DNA from: Daphnia carinata
Lineage: Eukaryota > Arthropoda > Branchiopoda > Diplostraca > Daphniidae
Reading direction: 5' to 3'
Assembly (NCBI RefSeq): GCF_022539665.2
Contig: NC_081332.1
Location: 5,409,803-5,473,802 of the forward strand
Length of the DNA: 64,000 nt
The notes under the pieces were generated by a model. It was given only the letters and a program-made list of their open reading frames with translations, did no database searches and was not told the DNA's origin. The number at the start of each line of letters is the position of its first letter. Positions within the stretch are counted from its first letter, which is position 1. Both the position numbers and the translations under genes were made by a program. Shown here piece by piece: positions 33,386 to 44,744 of this stretch.

Positions 33386-36300
33386 TCATGTGTACAATGC
33401 AAAGTTATATGTAAAAGTCTGGCAGATCGATAAAATAACACTGGCCAATAACACAAATATGGCCATGTTCAAAGGGACGGACGAATTCACATCGCTATCA
33501 TCACCTGTAATAGAAAAAATCAAAGATTTTTTAGCTTTTGAGGTCTGAAACAGTTAATAATCAGGAAAACAAAATTACCCATTCTGAAAACCCAAGTTGG
33601 CGAGGACATTTTACCGTCACCTCCTTGAGAGTAAGCTAAAACTCGAAGATTGTAGCGTTTGCCCCAAGAAAGGCCTGTGACATACGCTTCCAGTTTGCGT
33701 CCAAGAGGAACCAATGTATCGTTGGCCGTCGACATGTCTTGGTCGCTCTCCCAGACGCGGACTTTGTACCCAATGAGAGGTTCTTCTTCGATACTGGGCG
33801 CAACGTAACGCCATGTGACACGCACTGTTGAAGGATTCACGGCCACCACTTGCACTGTCGTAGGAGGTTTGAGCGGCGCCTTCTTGAACGTACGTTCCAA
33901 GAAACGTTCACTCTGTGGTCCTTCACCTATTTGAACCAATTCAAGTTATCCGTAAGAATTACATTGCCGCAATAAAATGAATCTTAAATTAGAAAAGTAA
34001 TTGTATTGCACTAACCTGCTCCGTTGTAGGCCATAACACGAACCCAGTAATATGTATCAGGCATCAAACCGACGATAAGAGCTTCATTTCGGGTGCTTCG
34101 ACTAAGATAAAAGACGGAAGCATCTTCCTTGTCCTGTCGGCGCCAGTACTTGATACGGAAGCCAATCATCTTGCCTCGCATTTGCTTGCGAGAAAGATCC
34201 ATAGGTAACCAAGTCACGTTTAATGCGGTCGAGTTGAAAGCTCGAGCAGCCACCTGTTCATTTATTAGAATTTGTTATTGTATAATTGTACTGCAGAGCT
34301 AAAAATAAATGATTACTTGATTTGGAGCAATTTGTGGCACATCCTCGGCTGAATAAATGGAGACCTCTGGAGATTCCTGACCACATCCCACATCATTACA
34401 ACCTTGCACTGTAGGGGGAAAAACCATTCAAAATGTGAGTTCTAGATCCCTAAAATTGTTCCAGGGCTGAAAATATCCTAATAAAACGATTAGTTCGTTG
34501 GACGTACCTTTAACTTTGTATGGGGTGTAGTAGTAACGGCGATTTCTATCGACAGTGGCAACGAAAAGGCCGGCTACACGCGAATTTTTTACAATCTGAG
34601 ACTGGTATTCCGATTCTTCGGTCACGTCCGCATCAACACCAGCCAGGCGACGCCAGAATACTTTGTAATAAATGCCAGAGGCGTTCTGCTGTTGGCCGAC
34701 AAAAGGTGTCCAAGTGATGGTCAAATCGCCAGTTTTTCCACCACCACCACCAACATTAGAAGGAGGTAGATAAATTCGATCTGGGCGCGTATTGAATGTT
34801 GGTGACGGAATAGATGTAGGTCCATAACCGAGCGTATTGGAAGCCGATATGCGGAATTCGTACGTAGAGAACGGTGACAAGGTGTTCATCATTTGGAGCT
34901 CTTTCCGAGATGTCAATCGATCAACATCTTTGGCGGTAGCGTTCATAGCAAGTACAGCCCAAGTTTGATTCCAATTGGTTCTTCCTTCAACCATATACAT
35001 GCGAATCGGATCGCCGTTCGTTGCGCCATCAGTCCACCTGATGACGGCTGATGAGGTTTCCCCGTAGACCTTATTAATGTTTGAATGCCGTAGTTAGAAA
35101 ACGTTACAATTGGGCAAAATTGTTTGAATCTTACTTGAACACCACCGACAGCACCAGGAGGTCCATAGACGAACAATTGAGTTTTGGTGGAGATGCGACC
35201 GACAGAAGTCTTGGCCACGCACTCGTACTCTCCGGCTTGAGCTAATGTAATATTATGGATTTCGAGACTGCCATCTCTCGAACGGATGTAATGAGCAGCT
35301 TCTAAATTGTCGTGGAAATCGATAGGGGACGAATCGAATCGTAGTGTAATGCCATTGTGTTTCCAAATATAAGCCAAATCAAGGATCCCCTCTGCTGATG
35401 CACGACAGCGGAGTTGTTCAGTCAGTCCTACTGTAGTAAGAATGCGGCTTGGAGGTTCCTCTATAAATACGGGTCCACGTAAAACGATGACGCGCCCTGT
35501 ACTCGAATCTGAACCAAATCTGCAAACCAAACACATTCATGAGTTAAAGGTTATTCTCAGAAATAAAAAATGAAAAATCATAATAATACCTATTTTCAGC
35601 TATACACGTGAAATTGCCGGCGTCTTCAAGCGAAACGGGATTGATAAGCAAGTGTCCACTAGGAAGAATTATTCTTCTTCCACCGGAACCAATCGTGAAA
35701 CCATCCTTTCGCCACATGTACTTAGGTCGTGGTGCAGCTTCTGGATTACATGCAATCGTCACATTTCCTCCGTCGGCAGCATAGATATCAGATTCTAAAG
35801 GCCTTTGAAGAAAAAAAGGGTAGGATAACAATTACGTCTCCATTAATATAAGTCCTAAAAAAGATCTCTACTCACCAATATGGTATAAAGGACGGTAAGG
35901 AAAAGGGAAGAAGGAAAAGAAAAGCAATGCACAATAAAATGCAACTTACTTCTTTGCAAACGATGGTTTTATGTCCAGGATTCGAAGTTGGCCGGACGAG
36001 TACCTCTCAGCAATCTGATTGGAGGCTTTGCACTGATACATGGCCTGATCGCGCTCTGGATCTAATTTGCGTATTATTAGGACATTTTCTCGAATTTCAT
36101 AACGCTCACGGTCGGCTAGCTCAAGAGTAAACGGATCCAAAACCTATTAATTGATCATTTGTGAGTAAAACATCCGTCTCTGTTAAAGTGCTAGTTGTCG
36201 GACTTACCTGTCCATTTCGCAGCCATTGATAATTGACATCGGGTATACCGAAAGCTTCACAAGTCCATAGGAGATCTTCACCTCTGTCCATATGCATATC

Positions 36301-38146
36301 TCCCAAAGGAATAGTGAAGACTGGCGTGGCTTGGACGCTAACTGTCACAGCTCCCTCAATAGATACCTGGAAATGCAGAGGCGTTAAAATAAACATACTT
36401 CAGGATGAAATGGTGAATCAAAAACTTAACTTAATTGACACAAAAAAATTATTATTTTCTATTATTATTATGGTGGATTACCTTGTCATTAGTGGCTCGG
36501 CAAACATAGTCGCCCATATCTTCAACTTTGACTTTGGGAAGGACAAGCACTCGGTTGTAATTTGTAATAATTACACCTTTGGGTAAGGGGGCTCCTTTGC
36601 GGGTCCAGTTGTAGTTAGGGACAGGGTAACCAAAAGCTACACATTCAAGTCGTACGTCTTCGCCGACACGAGGCGCTTCAGGAAAACTCTTGGGAAAGTT
36701 GTTGGGGAATTTGAGCTGTTGATAATTGGGGTGCTGACGAACCTCGACCGAAAAGAAAGGTCCATTACGACCGTTGCTTGAAACAGTGCTTTGTACGTTG
36801 CAGGAATAACGTCCACGATCAATATTTTCCAAAGAAGAAAAATACAAGTTTCCGTCAAAAGAAACGAATGTTCGGGAATCCTCTTCCACGAAGTTGGGAA
36901 AAACATCGCGAACCCAATAGTACTGAATATCGGGGAAGTATTGTGGGGGGTCACAATAAATAGCTTTGCCCCAGTGCTCAAGACCATTTTCTGAAGATCG
37001 CTTGAGATTGAATTCTCCAATGAAGCCAAAAGACAGTTGCACGCTTTCGGATACAATTGAGCCATATCGGTTGCTTGCAACACAATGATATTTGCCTCTG
37101 TCAAAACATATAATGAGACGATGAAATACTTATATTGTCATGACGTAAACATGAACTTACCTGTCGCGGATTTCTTCAGGATTGTTGATAATTAACAAAC
37201 CGCCACTAACAGTGTGTCGTTGACTTTGAAGAGGATCGATTCGCCGAGAGACGAGTTGATCATTTTCGAAATCTTCTTTGTACCACTGGAATTCAGGGGT
37301 AGGATATCCATTTGCGATGCAGCTAAGAGTCACTTGATTCAAAGTTTTCCTTCTAGTCAGATCAAATACAACCGGAACTGGCTGCCGAATAAAATAAGGC
37401 CCGCGTGGAATTCTATTGATATCATTCACAACAATTCCATACTGGAAAGTTCTGTCTTCCACATCCAGTAAGTTTACCTAATAAGAAGATGGTATTTTGT
37501 AAAAGACCAATGCACAAAAATAAAAAAAGATGTGGTAGGGAAATCCTATGTACAGGTAGCATCATAGCACTCCCTTTAAATATGGAAAGTTAATATTTTA
37601 TAGACATACCTGGTTGACAGCAATTTCACAGATGTGCAGCAGGGGATCTTTTCCATCAACCCTCAAAAGGCCCCACTGCCTGGCAGACAGGGAATACCCA
37701 TAGGACAAAAAGTCTTTTTCAAAAACTGTTTCTTGATTTGGTAAGAAGGCAGTGTCAAGGTTCATCATGGTGGTACCATCACCATCATTCACCCAAACTC
37801 CAGGGCTTTGTTGGCGTCCACTGATGTACCAAATTCGGTGGCTGGGGTCGTGTTTGTTAAGATATGTTGTGATGAAGCTGTGTTCCTCAAGCGAGTTAAC
37901 ACTGGCTAGATCAGAATTGAAGGCACGACAGTACTGTCTAGCTTCATCCCTAGTTTTGATTGGGCTGCGAATGAATTTGTAACATGATGTTGTGTAGTGC
38001 ACCCAAGCTTTCGGACAAATGGCATCAGGATCATAATTTTCAGTTTTCAAACTTGTCTGACCCAACAAACTGTTTGGCGACGCTAATAGTTGTGCATGAG
38101 ATTCCAAAATGAGGAATGTGAAGATTAACAATGTGACAGGATTCAT
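33386..38146 (-). CDS. Cont: Contactin (C-type lectin, six Ig, four FN3, GPI-anchored)
   Basis: Twelve exons on the minus strand: 37610-38146, 37161-37477, 36482-37097, 36208-36366, 35950-36143, 35590-35802, 35135-35519, 34508-35069, 34317-34408, 34016-34253, 33579-33926 and 33386-33504, 1,259 codons plus stop. A signal peptide is followed by a C-type lectin domain (about residues 44-175: SCYKFI, ..HSFITTYL, CEIAV). Six Ig domains follow (about 190-810), each with the Cys...Trp...Cys pattern (LSCIANG..QWYKE, YHCVASN). Four FN3 domains follow (about 810-1215). The end GDDSDVNSS plus a hydrophobic tail (MAIFVLLASVILSICQTF) fits a GPI-anchor signal. The lectin domain is typical of arthropod Contactin, a septate-junction and glial adhesion protein acting with Neurexin IV and Neuroglian; vertebrate contactins lack it. 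Drosophila Contactin is somewhat longer. A 5' non-coding exon probably lies near 38.2 kb. Confidence 0.93.
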
Positions 38147-39189
38147 ATTTCGTCGCTGAAAAAAATTTATTAAAAAATGTTGATACGAAAATAAAAACCG
38201 GTTATTTACCTTTAATCAGGAATGTAGGCGAAGGGTATAAAAAAAGTAACGTATACTTTAGAAATTCATAATGACAACTTCAGTTGCTCAACAACAGGTA
38301 AAACAACAAACTGCCAAAGCCAACACCCAAACCAAAAGCTTGTAGAAGGTAAAGGTAGGCAATTTCAACCTAGGCAGGTAGAAATGCGCCGCAATGTTGT
38401 CAGATCGCTGACTGTAGCGCAAGTTACAAATACAGTACGTATTCCAATTTGAAATTTGCAAAGGCGAATAAAGGCATTTTCCCAGTTTAGAACTAATACA
38501 ACTAATTCTTTAATTGAAATTACTTTCACAGAACACACTATAGAATCGAATGACAGTTTTCAGTTTTCTGAACACAAGGTACCAGCTAGTTAAAGGAAAT
38601 TAGTTTTGTGGTTTTATGCCAATCCACATGGAGACGCTATGTCGCCTAATACGAAGTTCAGTAACCTTGTTCAATGCCTATTAAGCCCCATTGACCTGCG
38701 CAATATATCTTCAATATCCTCGATTGGTAGAAAGATCATACGACAAGGGAATTCTTTCCTCGAGCATAACTTGGAGAAAATACACAGGAGACAACCACAT
38801 GGACCACCGTCAAACATCGTTGAAAATATTAATGTATATAGGTTATCATGAGATAAATTACGAACTATAAAGAATTACACATCGAAGAAATGTGAAATTG
38901 ACGTGCATTAATATGAATCTCCCGTTAAAGATGTAGTCTGGAGCGTACAATTTTGTACGCGAGTTCTGAGAACTATGACCATGTTTAAATAGCTTACTTC
39001 CCTAAAACGCTTGGGTTGTACAGTTCAACTCATCTCGATTTTAACAGATGAATCACGGACAACCAAGATAAAAATTTTATATTCCAAAACGATCTTTGCC
39101 GACTGAACAGTTCACGCGCAACTAACGTTTTGTCTGCGGCAAATTCATGTATTCCACAAGAACAGTTAAATACATACTGCCATACAAGA
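38147..39189. other. Contactin 5' flank and intergenic
   Basis: A possible 5' UTR donor (AAAG|gtaaat on the minus strand, near 38.21 kb) belongs to contactin. Otherwise nothing is recognised. Confidence 0.45.
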
Positions 39190-40150
39190 TTACCGAAGAA
39201 CTTTATTTAAATCCAATGCGAAGATCAGCACCACAGGAAAACCTCCCAAGATGAACCAGGAACCGGGATCTGCACAACCAACAACAAAACGTTCAGAATT
39301 AGACGCTGAACAACTATTGTACCATACGACTAAGCAAGTTCATTTCAGATTGAATTTGGTGGTTAAGTTTATCGTCATCCCAACAGTCAAGAGTAGCAAA
39401 TAAAACGATTCATCATGATTTCTCATTTAATAAATTATATGGAAAGAATATTACCATGGTGAATACAGCTGGACTTACTGCACCTACATACAAAAATATA
39501 GACATTACTTAAAGAACCTAAACTATAGAAATCCCTATTAAACTAAATTTCAGTTTTCGCAATTCTCATCCTCTTCATCAGATGACCTATGCTATAATAT
39601 CATCAATAGCCATCACTACACTTAAGACCGACTAAAATCAAATACCTCATTGACTTAAGACATCTGCCAAATCCACATCAAGTGCATCAGATTACACTTT
39701 CAGACACAGTATAATTGCCTCAACCTAAATTAAATTCAGAACAAAATTAGCCCATAAGCTCGAAAACTGTACAGTTTGACACTTAGACAAGTACACAAAA
39801 TCAATAAAATAAACTTACATGCAAGATCCATGTGTAGCAAACACCACATACTGCCACCAGATCATCCTACAAATGAACACTAATTATGTCAAGCTCACAA
39901 TTTAAAAATTCTAGTTTCTAATTAAACAGTCAGATTAATAGATTTCCACAATTACTATTCAGGTTTCAAATGTCTGAAAAAAATCATCACATTACCACTA
40001 AACCATACAACTGTTGCAAACCATAACTCACAAACTGTCTTGATGCATCCATAATTCTGGCATTAGGAGATGGAAACACCCACGAATGATGGAAAAACTG
40101 ATCCCCAACATGAAACCTATAGCTTTTGCAGCCACAGGCCATTTGACCAT
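39190..40150 (-). CDS. Candidate small membrane protein, four coding exons
   Basis: Minus-strand exons 40032-40150 (coding part of an exon starting at 40163), 39819-39866, 39455-39477 and 39190-39269 join in frame to 89 codons plus stop. All junctions have GT-AG sites (TTT|gtgagt, CAT|gtaagt, CATG|gtaata; acceptors tttgtag, gtgcag, gtgcag). The start ATG has a good context (GAGGAGATGG). The protein has hydrophobic segments near the N-terminus (AIGFMLGISFSII), in the middle (WWQYVVFA) and at the C-terminus (WFILGGFPVVLIFAL). I do not recognise it. A competing frame in the first exon opens a 53-residue peptide and stops in the third exon. Upstream non-coding exons and a TATA box at 40.72 kb fit a transcript in this direction, which could also be non-coding. 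Confidence 0.42.
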
Positions 40151-40717
40151 CTCCTCAGAGACCCTGTTGGTGAGGATTTAAGATTAGCATTTCTAATACA
40201 TAACTCATGCAAAATTCAACAGCAACTGGATCAGAAACTATAAGTCTAACATGGTTGAACTTGTACACTTTTCAGAAGGAACCATTGTATGGGTAGCATC
40301 AGTAAATCACCTACACTTGAACAAAACGATTTGTTTTCCATCATTTACCTGAAAAACTGCACTAGTTACTTGCAGTAAATTAACAAGCACGTCGAACTGC
40401 ATCTATTATAGACAGAATTAAAACAAGACATTAGTGACCAAGTTTAAGACTACAAAACCACGTGGTTACTCGGTTAATAGCGTAGGTACATACGCATTTT
40501 TTCTTCTTGTTTTGAGAAAATGCTTAATCAAAAGTAACGTTTAACTAGATTACGTAAAATAACCAATGTATAACACTACAAATAAGTTAATGCTAAAACA
40601 AATCATATTAGATACCTCAAAATTGTGAATTCTCCTACATGGTAATAGTGTGCAAATATCACACTTCTTGTACTGAAAGCCATGCTTTCATTTCATGCTT
40701 CTCGAAGAAGAGCGGCG

Positions 40718-40726
40718 CTTTATATA
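40718..40726 (-). promoter_or_regulatory. TATA box for the 39.2-40.7 kb minus-strand transcript
   Basis: TATATAAAG on the minus strand. About 110 bp downstream of it, TTTTGAG|gtatct (near 40615) would be the donor of a non-coding first exon. A second non-coding exon may span roughly 40350-40410. Confidence 0.45.
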
Positions 40727-40739
40727 CACACGTCGCTTG

Positions 40740-41161
40740 GCGTTGCCATATTTACAATACTTATTTGATGTTTGGATGGCAAATTGGCAACACGAATAGA
40801 TTTCGGGTTCAAATGGAAATAGTGTAAAAGCAATCGCCAGATGGAAATAGTGGTGATTTTTTAAATTGATTGAGCGCGCGTTTAAATGTACAAAAATGTA
40901 ATTCATCAACATTTTAACTGTGTTGTGCTTTATATTGCTACGGAATAGGCATCAGTAATGCGGGCTTCTATAAACACGCGTACGTTACACTTGACAGGTT
41001 ATGCAAAAATGAACGTGTTATTGCCTCTACGTCTCACCATTGCTTTCTAATTTTTGCAAAATAAATATTTGTAACCAAATAAAGGGTATTTTTTATTGAC
41101 GTTTTCTTTAAAAATATTTGTTAAAAATTTTATACTAGTATGAAATACATCCGTCATCCAC
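40740..41161. other. Intergenic
   Basis: 3' flank of the cuticle gene on one side and promoter of the candidate membrane-protein transcript on the other. Nothing else is seen. Confidence 0.5.
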
Positions 41162-41752
41162 CTAATATATGGGGTAAGCCGGAGCAGAGTAGGTGGGTTT
41201 GTAGGCGGGGTAATCAGCTTTGTATGCCGGGGCGGAGTAGTAACCTGCAGGCTTGTACGCAGCGGGCTTGTAATCGTTGTATTTAGCTTCCCTGTCGTAC
41301 TTGACTTCAGCGACGTAACCAGTGTAATCATCAGCCTTGTAGTTTACGGTCTGGGTGCGACCATCGGGCAACAAGGTGCGGTAAGAGCCTGAAACATAGC
41401 CCTTATCATCGCTGGATTCTTGATGGGCATAATTGTTGTAGGTATAATCATCTTTGACACCCCAGGCGAAAACATACGGCATCGGGGCCTACAAACATTT
41501 TTATTTTCAAACTGGCAATTAACTTTTCTATTCTTAAAATGATTAAAATAAAAAAAGACGTACGTAGTCATAAGACTTGCTATACGACGGGTAAGCCGGT
41601 TTCTGATAAGCTGAATTGCCAGAAACGGTGGCGATCAACGCAGCAGCGATAGCAAGAAAAACCTTTCAAATCATACATTTAAATTTTATTTTCTGTTAAG
41701 ACAAAACAAAGAAACTTGACTGAGAATCAGAAAACGATAGATTTACCTTCAT
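41162..41752 (-). CDS. RR-type cuticle protein (chitin-binding type R&R)
   Basis: Three exons: 41747-41752 (Met-Lys), 41564-41662 and 41162-41488, 143 codons plus stop. Signal peptide MKVFLAIAAALIATVSG. A short Tyr/Pro linker is followed by a Rebers-Riddiford domain (about residues 37-105): YVFAWGVKDDYTYNNYAHQE, GYVSGSYRTLLPDGRTQTV, YKADDYTGYVAEVKYD. The C-terminal tail has repeated YKPA and APAY motifs. The domain binds chitin in the exoskeleton. The sequence is closer to RR-2 than RR-1 in the GSYR..LPDGR segment, but I would not insist. The six-base first exon, with an intron inside the signal peptide, is standard for arthropod cuticle genes and is the same design as the small peptide genes nearby. 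Confidence 0.93.
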
Positions 41753-41813
41753 GTTGAATAGAATAGAAACTGGTTGGTTTACAACTGATAATATTTAGAG
41801 TTGGAGCTCTCAG

Positions 41814-41820
41814 TTTTATA
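41814..41820 (-). promoter_or_regulatory. TATA box of the cuticle protein gene
   Basis: TATAAAA on the minus strand, 62 bp before the start codon, giving a predicted leader of about 30 nt. Confidence 0.7.
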
Positions 41821-42717
41821 CTTGAGCCTGTCTCACCTCGTGTAGTCTTTCTCAGGTGATCCTGGTTGTCGTCGTGGAGTGTGCGTTTTTTCGCACAGGT
41901 AGAAAAATTGCACGCACTGACGGAGGTGTAACTGCATCATAAAATGGGTGGGGTCCTAAGCGTAGCTATGTTGCCCTTGTGATGATTTTCAAAGCTCGCA
42001 CAGATGATTGAACTTATTTTCATCTCTCTTGTCTATTTCAGTCTTAAAAGAGATCGTTTACCTCACATGCCTTTTTTTATTGGGTTTCCCCTTTCACTAT
42101 TTTACTTTGCTGGCCCGTTTGGTAGCCTAACATTTTATAAATGTATTTTCAAATTTATTGTTATTTATCAAATGTGCAGATGTAACGAGAGCGTAACATC
42201 GAATGCATCGATGGTGCGACCTTCAGGAGACTAATGGCCGTTGTAGAATATTTACAATATAAGGCGTTGCACTCTCCCTCATTTTCTCTTGAACAAAATT
42301 ATAAAAAAAGGGAATAGATTTAGAGCAAGGTTTTTCCCCGGTAATCCCCATTTTCTCCAACGGCCTAGTTTCTCAATATGTAAAAGGTGAAATCGAAATA
42401 GTGTTGACACGCTTGTGTAGTTCGACTTCCTCAGCTCGAAAGGCAGTCCAGACTAAATGTTTATTGCATTGTTGGAAATGGGTGTGGATAAAGTGGTCCT
42501 TCTAGTTGCTGCTTCTTATGTTGAAATCAACAGAGGCAGCTAGACGCACGAGTCAAAGAATTCCTATGTGAAGAAAACAAGGAGCTCAAGAAATGAATTT
42601 TTAAAAGTAACCAGCTATTCTAAAGAAATCGTGAAAACGAGAAAGCTGTGTATAGTGGGCGTTGTGTATGTTTGAATTTAAATAATATTTCTAGATACCC
42701 TAAATTACTTATGACAG
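41821..42717. other. Intergenic
   Basis: Cuticle-gene upstream region; no other gene recognised. Confidence 0.5.
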
Positions 42718-42790
42718 GCATCTGTAGTGTAGTGGTTATCACGGTTGTCTCACACACAACAGGTCCTCAGTTCGATCCTGGGCAGATGCA
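42718..42790 (+). tRNA. tRNA-Val(CAC)
   Basis: A 73-nt cloverleaf: acceptor GCATCTG/CAGATGC, D arm with TAGTGTAGTGGTTATCAC as in other animal tRNA-Val, anticodon stem GTTGT/ACAAC with loop CTCACAC (anticodon CAC), T arm CTCAG-TTCGATC-CTGGG, discriminator A. All stems pair, with one T-G wobble in the T stem. Confidence 0.95.
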
Positions 42791-43162
42791 TAATATGTTT
42801 TGATTTTGGTTGTTGCTATATCGATCAGCATCAAGCTATTGATCTTGTAATGCAGAACTTTCTCTCTTATAATTCAACATCTTCCTGATCTTTATTCAAA
42901 TGTTTTTACCGATACTGTTACTTGTTGCTCCATTTCGAGCTTCTGGATTATTTCCGCATCGAAGTTGCCTCCCATATCGTTCAAAGTGAAAGTCGGTTAG
43001 ACGTTCATTCGCACAGCAGCCCGGGTAAAGAAGACTTTCACTCCTACTCCTTGTAACAAAGCCATATAGCATTATATGTAAATTAGCAATGTAAATATAA
43101 ATCACTAGTGTTACTCGGAATTCCGCGCTTTGTCGGCCAATAGTGGTGGATGATATGCAGGA
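42791..43162. other. Intergenic
   Basis: Nothing recognised between tRNA-Val and the promoter of peptide gene 4. Confidence 0.5.
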
Positions 43163-43186
43163 GAAAGCAAAAAAAAGGTGGAGTCT
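43163..43186 (+). promoter_or_regulatory. Family box upstream of peptide gene 4
   Basis: GAAAGCAA, then a short A-run, then AGGTGGAGTCT, ending 105 bp before the start codon. It agrees with the boxes of members 2 and 3 apart from four extra A residues. I see no clear TATA box here, unlike the other members. Confidence 0.55.
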
Positions 43187-43291
43187 TTTGACACGAGCGA
43201 GCTCACACAGGCTAGAAAACCATTCAAATCAGCAGTGCCTTGCTGCAATTCCATCGTGTTGGTCGACCGTGTCACGCCAGATTCCCATAAG

Positions 43292-43579
43292 ATGAAGGTA
43301 TTGGACTCAATCTTCATTCGATGTATTTTAAGTCACAATGTACCAATTTCTTTTCAGGTGTTCCTCATCACAGCTGTGCTGATGATTGCGGTTTCAGGAC
43401 AAGCTATTCCTAGTGAAAATCACGCTCCCCAGCACGATCATCGAACTCCAGTGTCTTATTTCAAGCCAATGTATCGTGATTATACGTACAATGATGCCTA
43501 CCATCCTGAACACATACCTCCCACCATGCCGAGAATATTGGTCTTCATCTCTAAGATAAGAAAAATGTTTCTCGTCTGA
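43292..43579 (+). CDS. Small secreted peptide family, member 4
   Basis: Two exons, 43292-43297 (Met-Lys) and 43358-43579, 75 codons plus stop. Signal peptide MKVFLITAVLMIAVSGQ. The mature part contains APQHDHRTPVSYFKP and DYTYNDAYHPEHIPP, and ends PRILVFISKIRKMFLV. The nearest relative is member 3 at 31.4 kb; the two lie 11.6 kb apart with mRpL48, contactin and the cuticle gene between them. The strongest conservation is at the two ends (signal peptide and last 16 residues), suggesting that the tail is the functional part. Reading through the intron instead would also stay open, but the gtatt donor, the ttttcag acceptor and the family pattern favour splicing. Confidence 0.77.
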   Translation: MKVLDSIFIRCILSHNVPISFQVFLITAVLMIAVSGQAIPSENHAPQHDHRTPVSYFKPMYRDYTYNDAYHPEHIPPTMPRILVFISKIRKMFLV

Positions 43580-43908
43580 CAGATGTCACTAGATCTATTT
43601 GTTTTGATTGTTCTTCTCGTGATGTGGCCCCAGTGGCTCTCCTCTAAACGTACCTATAATATGAATATAGCAAGTGGGAATCTGTCTGTGAAATCAAAAT
43701 ACAAAAATTCCATAGTTAACGAAGCTGCTTATTTGAGAAATATAACAAACGTACTTTAAAGCTGATAGTTTAGAACTATATGGCAGTCTATTTCCCCAAT
43801 CGCTAGATACGTATAGGAACAGGAGCCACCAGATGCCACATATCCACTCGCTTCACGATGCACAAATCTTTCTATATTATTATAGACTTTGGAACTGTTA
43901 TAGTACTC

Positions 43909-43992
43909 TTGCTGTGCATCTGATTCCACCAGTCTAATACACTGCGACAAACGTTGAACCAGATGGTGAATCCAGGGTGTTGAACTGGACAA
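43909..43992. repeat. Dispersed duplicate, copy 1
   Basis: An 84-bp segment starting TTGCTGTGCATCTGATTCCA is repeated in the same orientation at 45081-45165 with about a dozen changes. In copy 1 the minus strand is open (contains VQRLSQCIRLVESDAQQ); copy 2 has stop codons in that frame. The parent gene or element is unknown. Confidence 0.8.
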
Positions 43993-44604
43993 ACCGTGTA
44001 GTAAGACTACACGAATGAAGCAATACTTAACGTCTCGAATGATAATCAACAGCAATCCAAGTTCACCAACATACGTTTAGTCCACGAATAGTGTTCCTTT
44101 TTTCACGAATGGAAACAATGTGAAGACATTGTCAGCTTCAGTAAGCAGGTTTCAGCAAGTTTCGTAGCATTACACGTACATCTGTGTCGACAGAGGGGTT
44201 TATAGAGCACAGACTGGAACAGTCTACTGCGGTACGCCTTAATGGTCTAGTCTAGCCTGCCTTCTTACTGACCTGCTCGCTGCACGACTGTAGGTATGCT
44301 GACTGGTGCTAAGTAAAGAAGACAAAAACTTATCCTAGACTGAACCTAGTGGCCATGGGGAGGCTTACGAACAACCTACGAGCTACGATTACCTCTTCTC
44401 TACCTCTAAGTTTGTGGGTCGATCTTCAACGTGTAGTGAACGGTACTACAGATCGATGTGAAACGTCTGTATACGTGTAGTGAGTAGTGTGTGTGTGTGT
44501 TTTTCTTCTGCCATTTTTAGCCCCTTCATAGTAGGCATGGCTCTCCTTTCTTCGTCTTCTTTCTTGAGGTAGATGATGTCCGACGTAATTGATGAGAATG
44601 ATTG

Positions 44605-44679
44605 CGATGTAGAATCTTGCGTAATTCGATGAGATGCAGAATCTTGCGAATCCGATGTGATGAAGAATCTTGCGAGTCT
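44605..44679. repeat. Three copies of a 24-26 bp tandem repeat
   Basis: Units built around GATG..GAATCTTGCG, at 44605, 44628 and 44654, differing at several positions. No coding role is seen. Confidence 0.7.
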
Positions 44680-44744
44680 TGAATGAACGAGGGTGGGTGG
44701 GAGGAGAGGGGGGAGGAGAGGGAAGGGAGGGCTTGGCGGAAATT

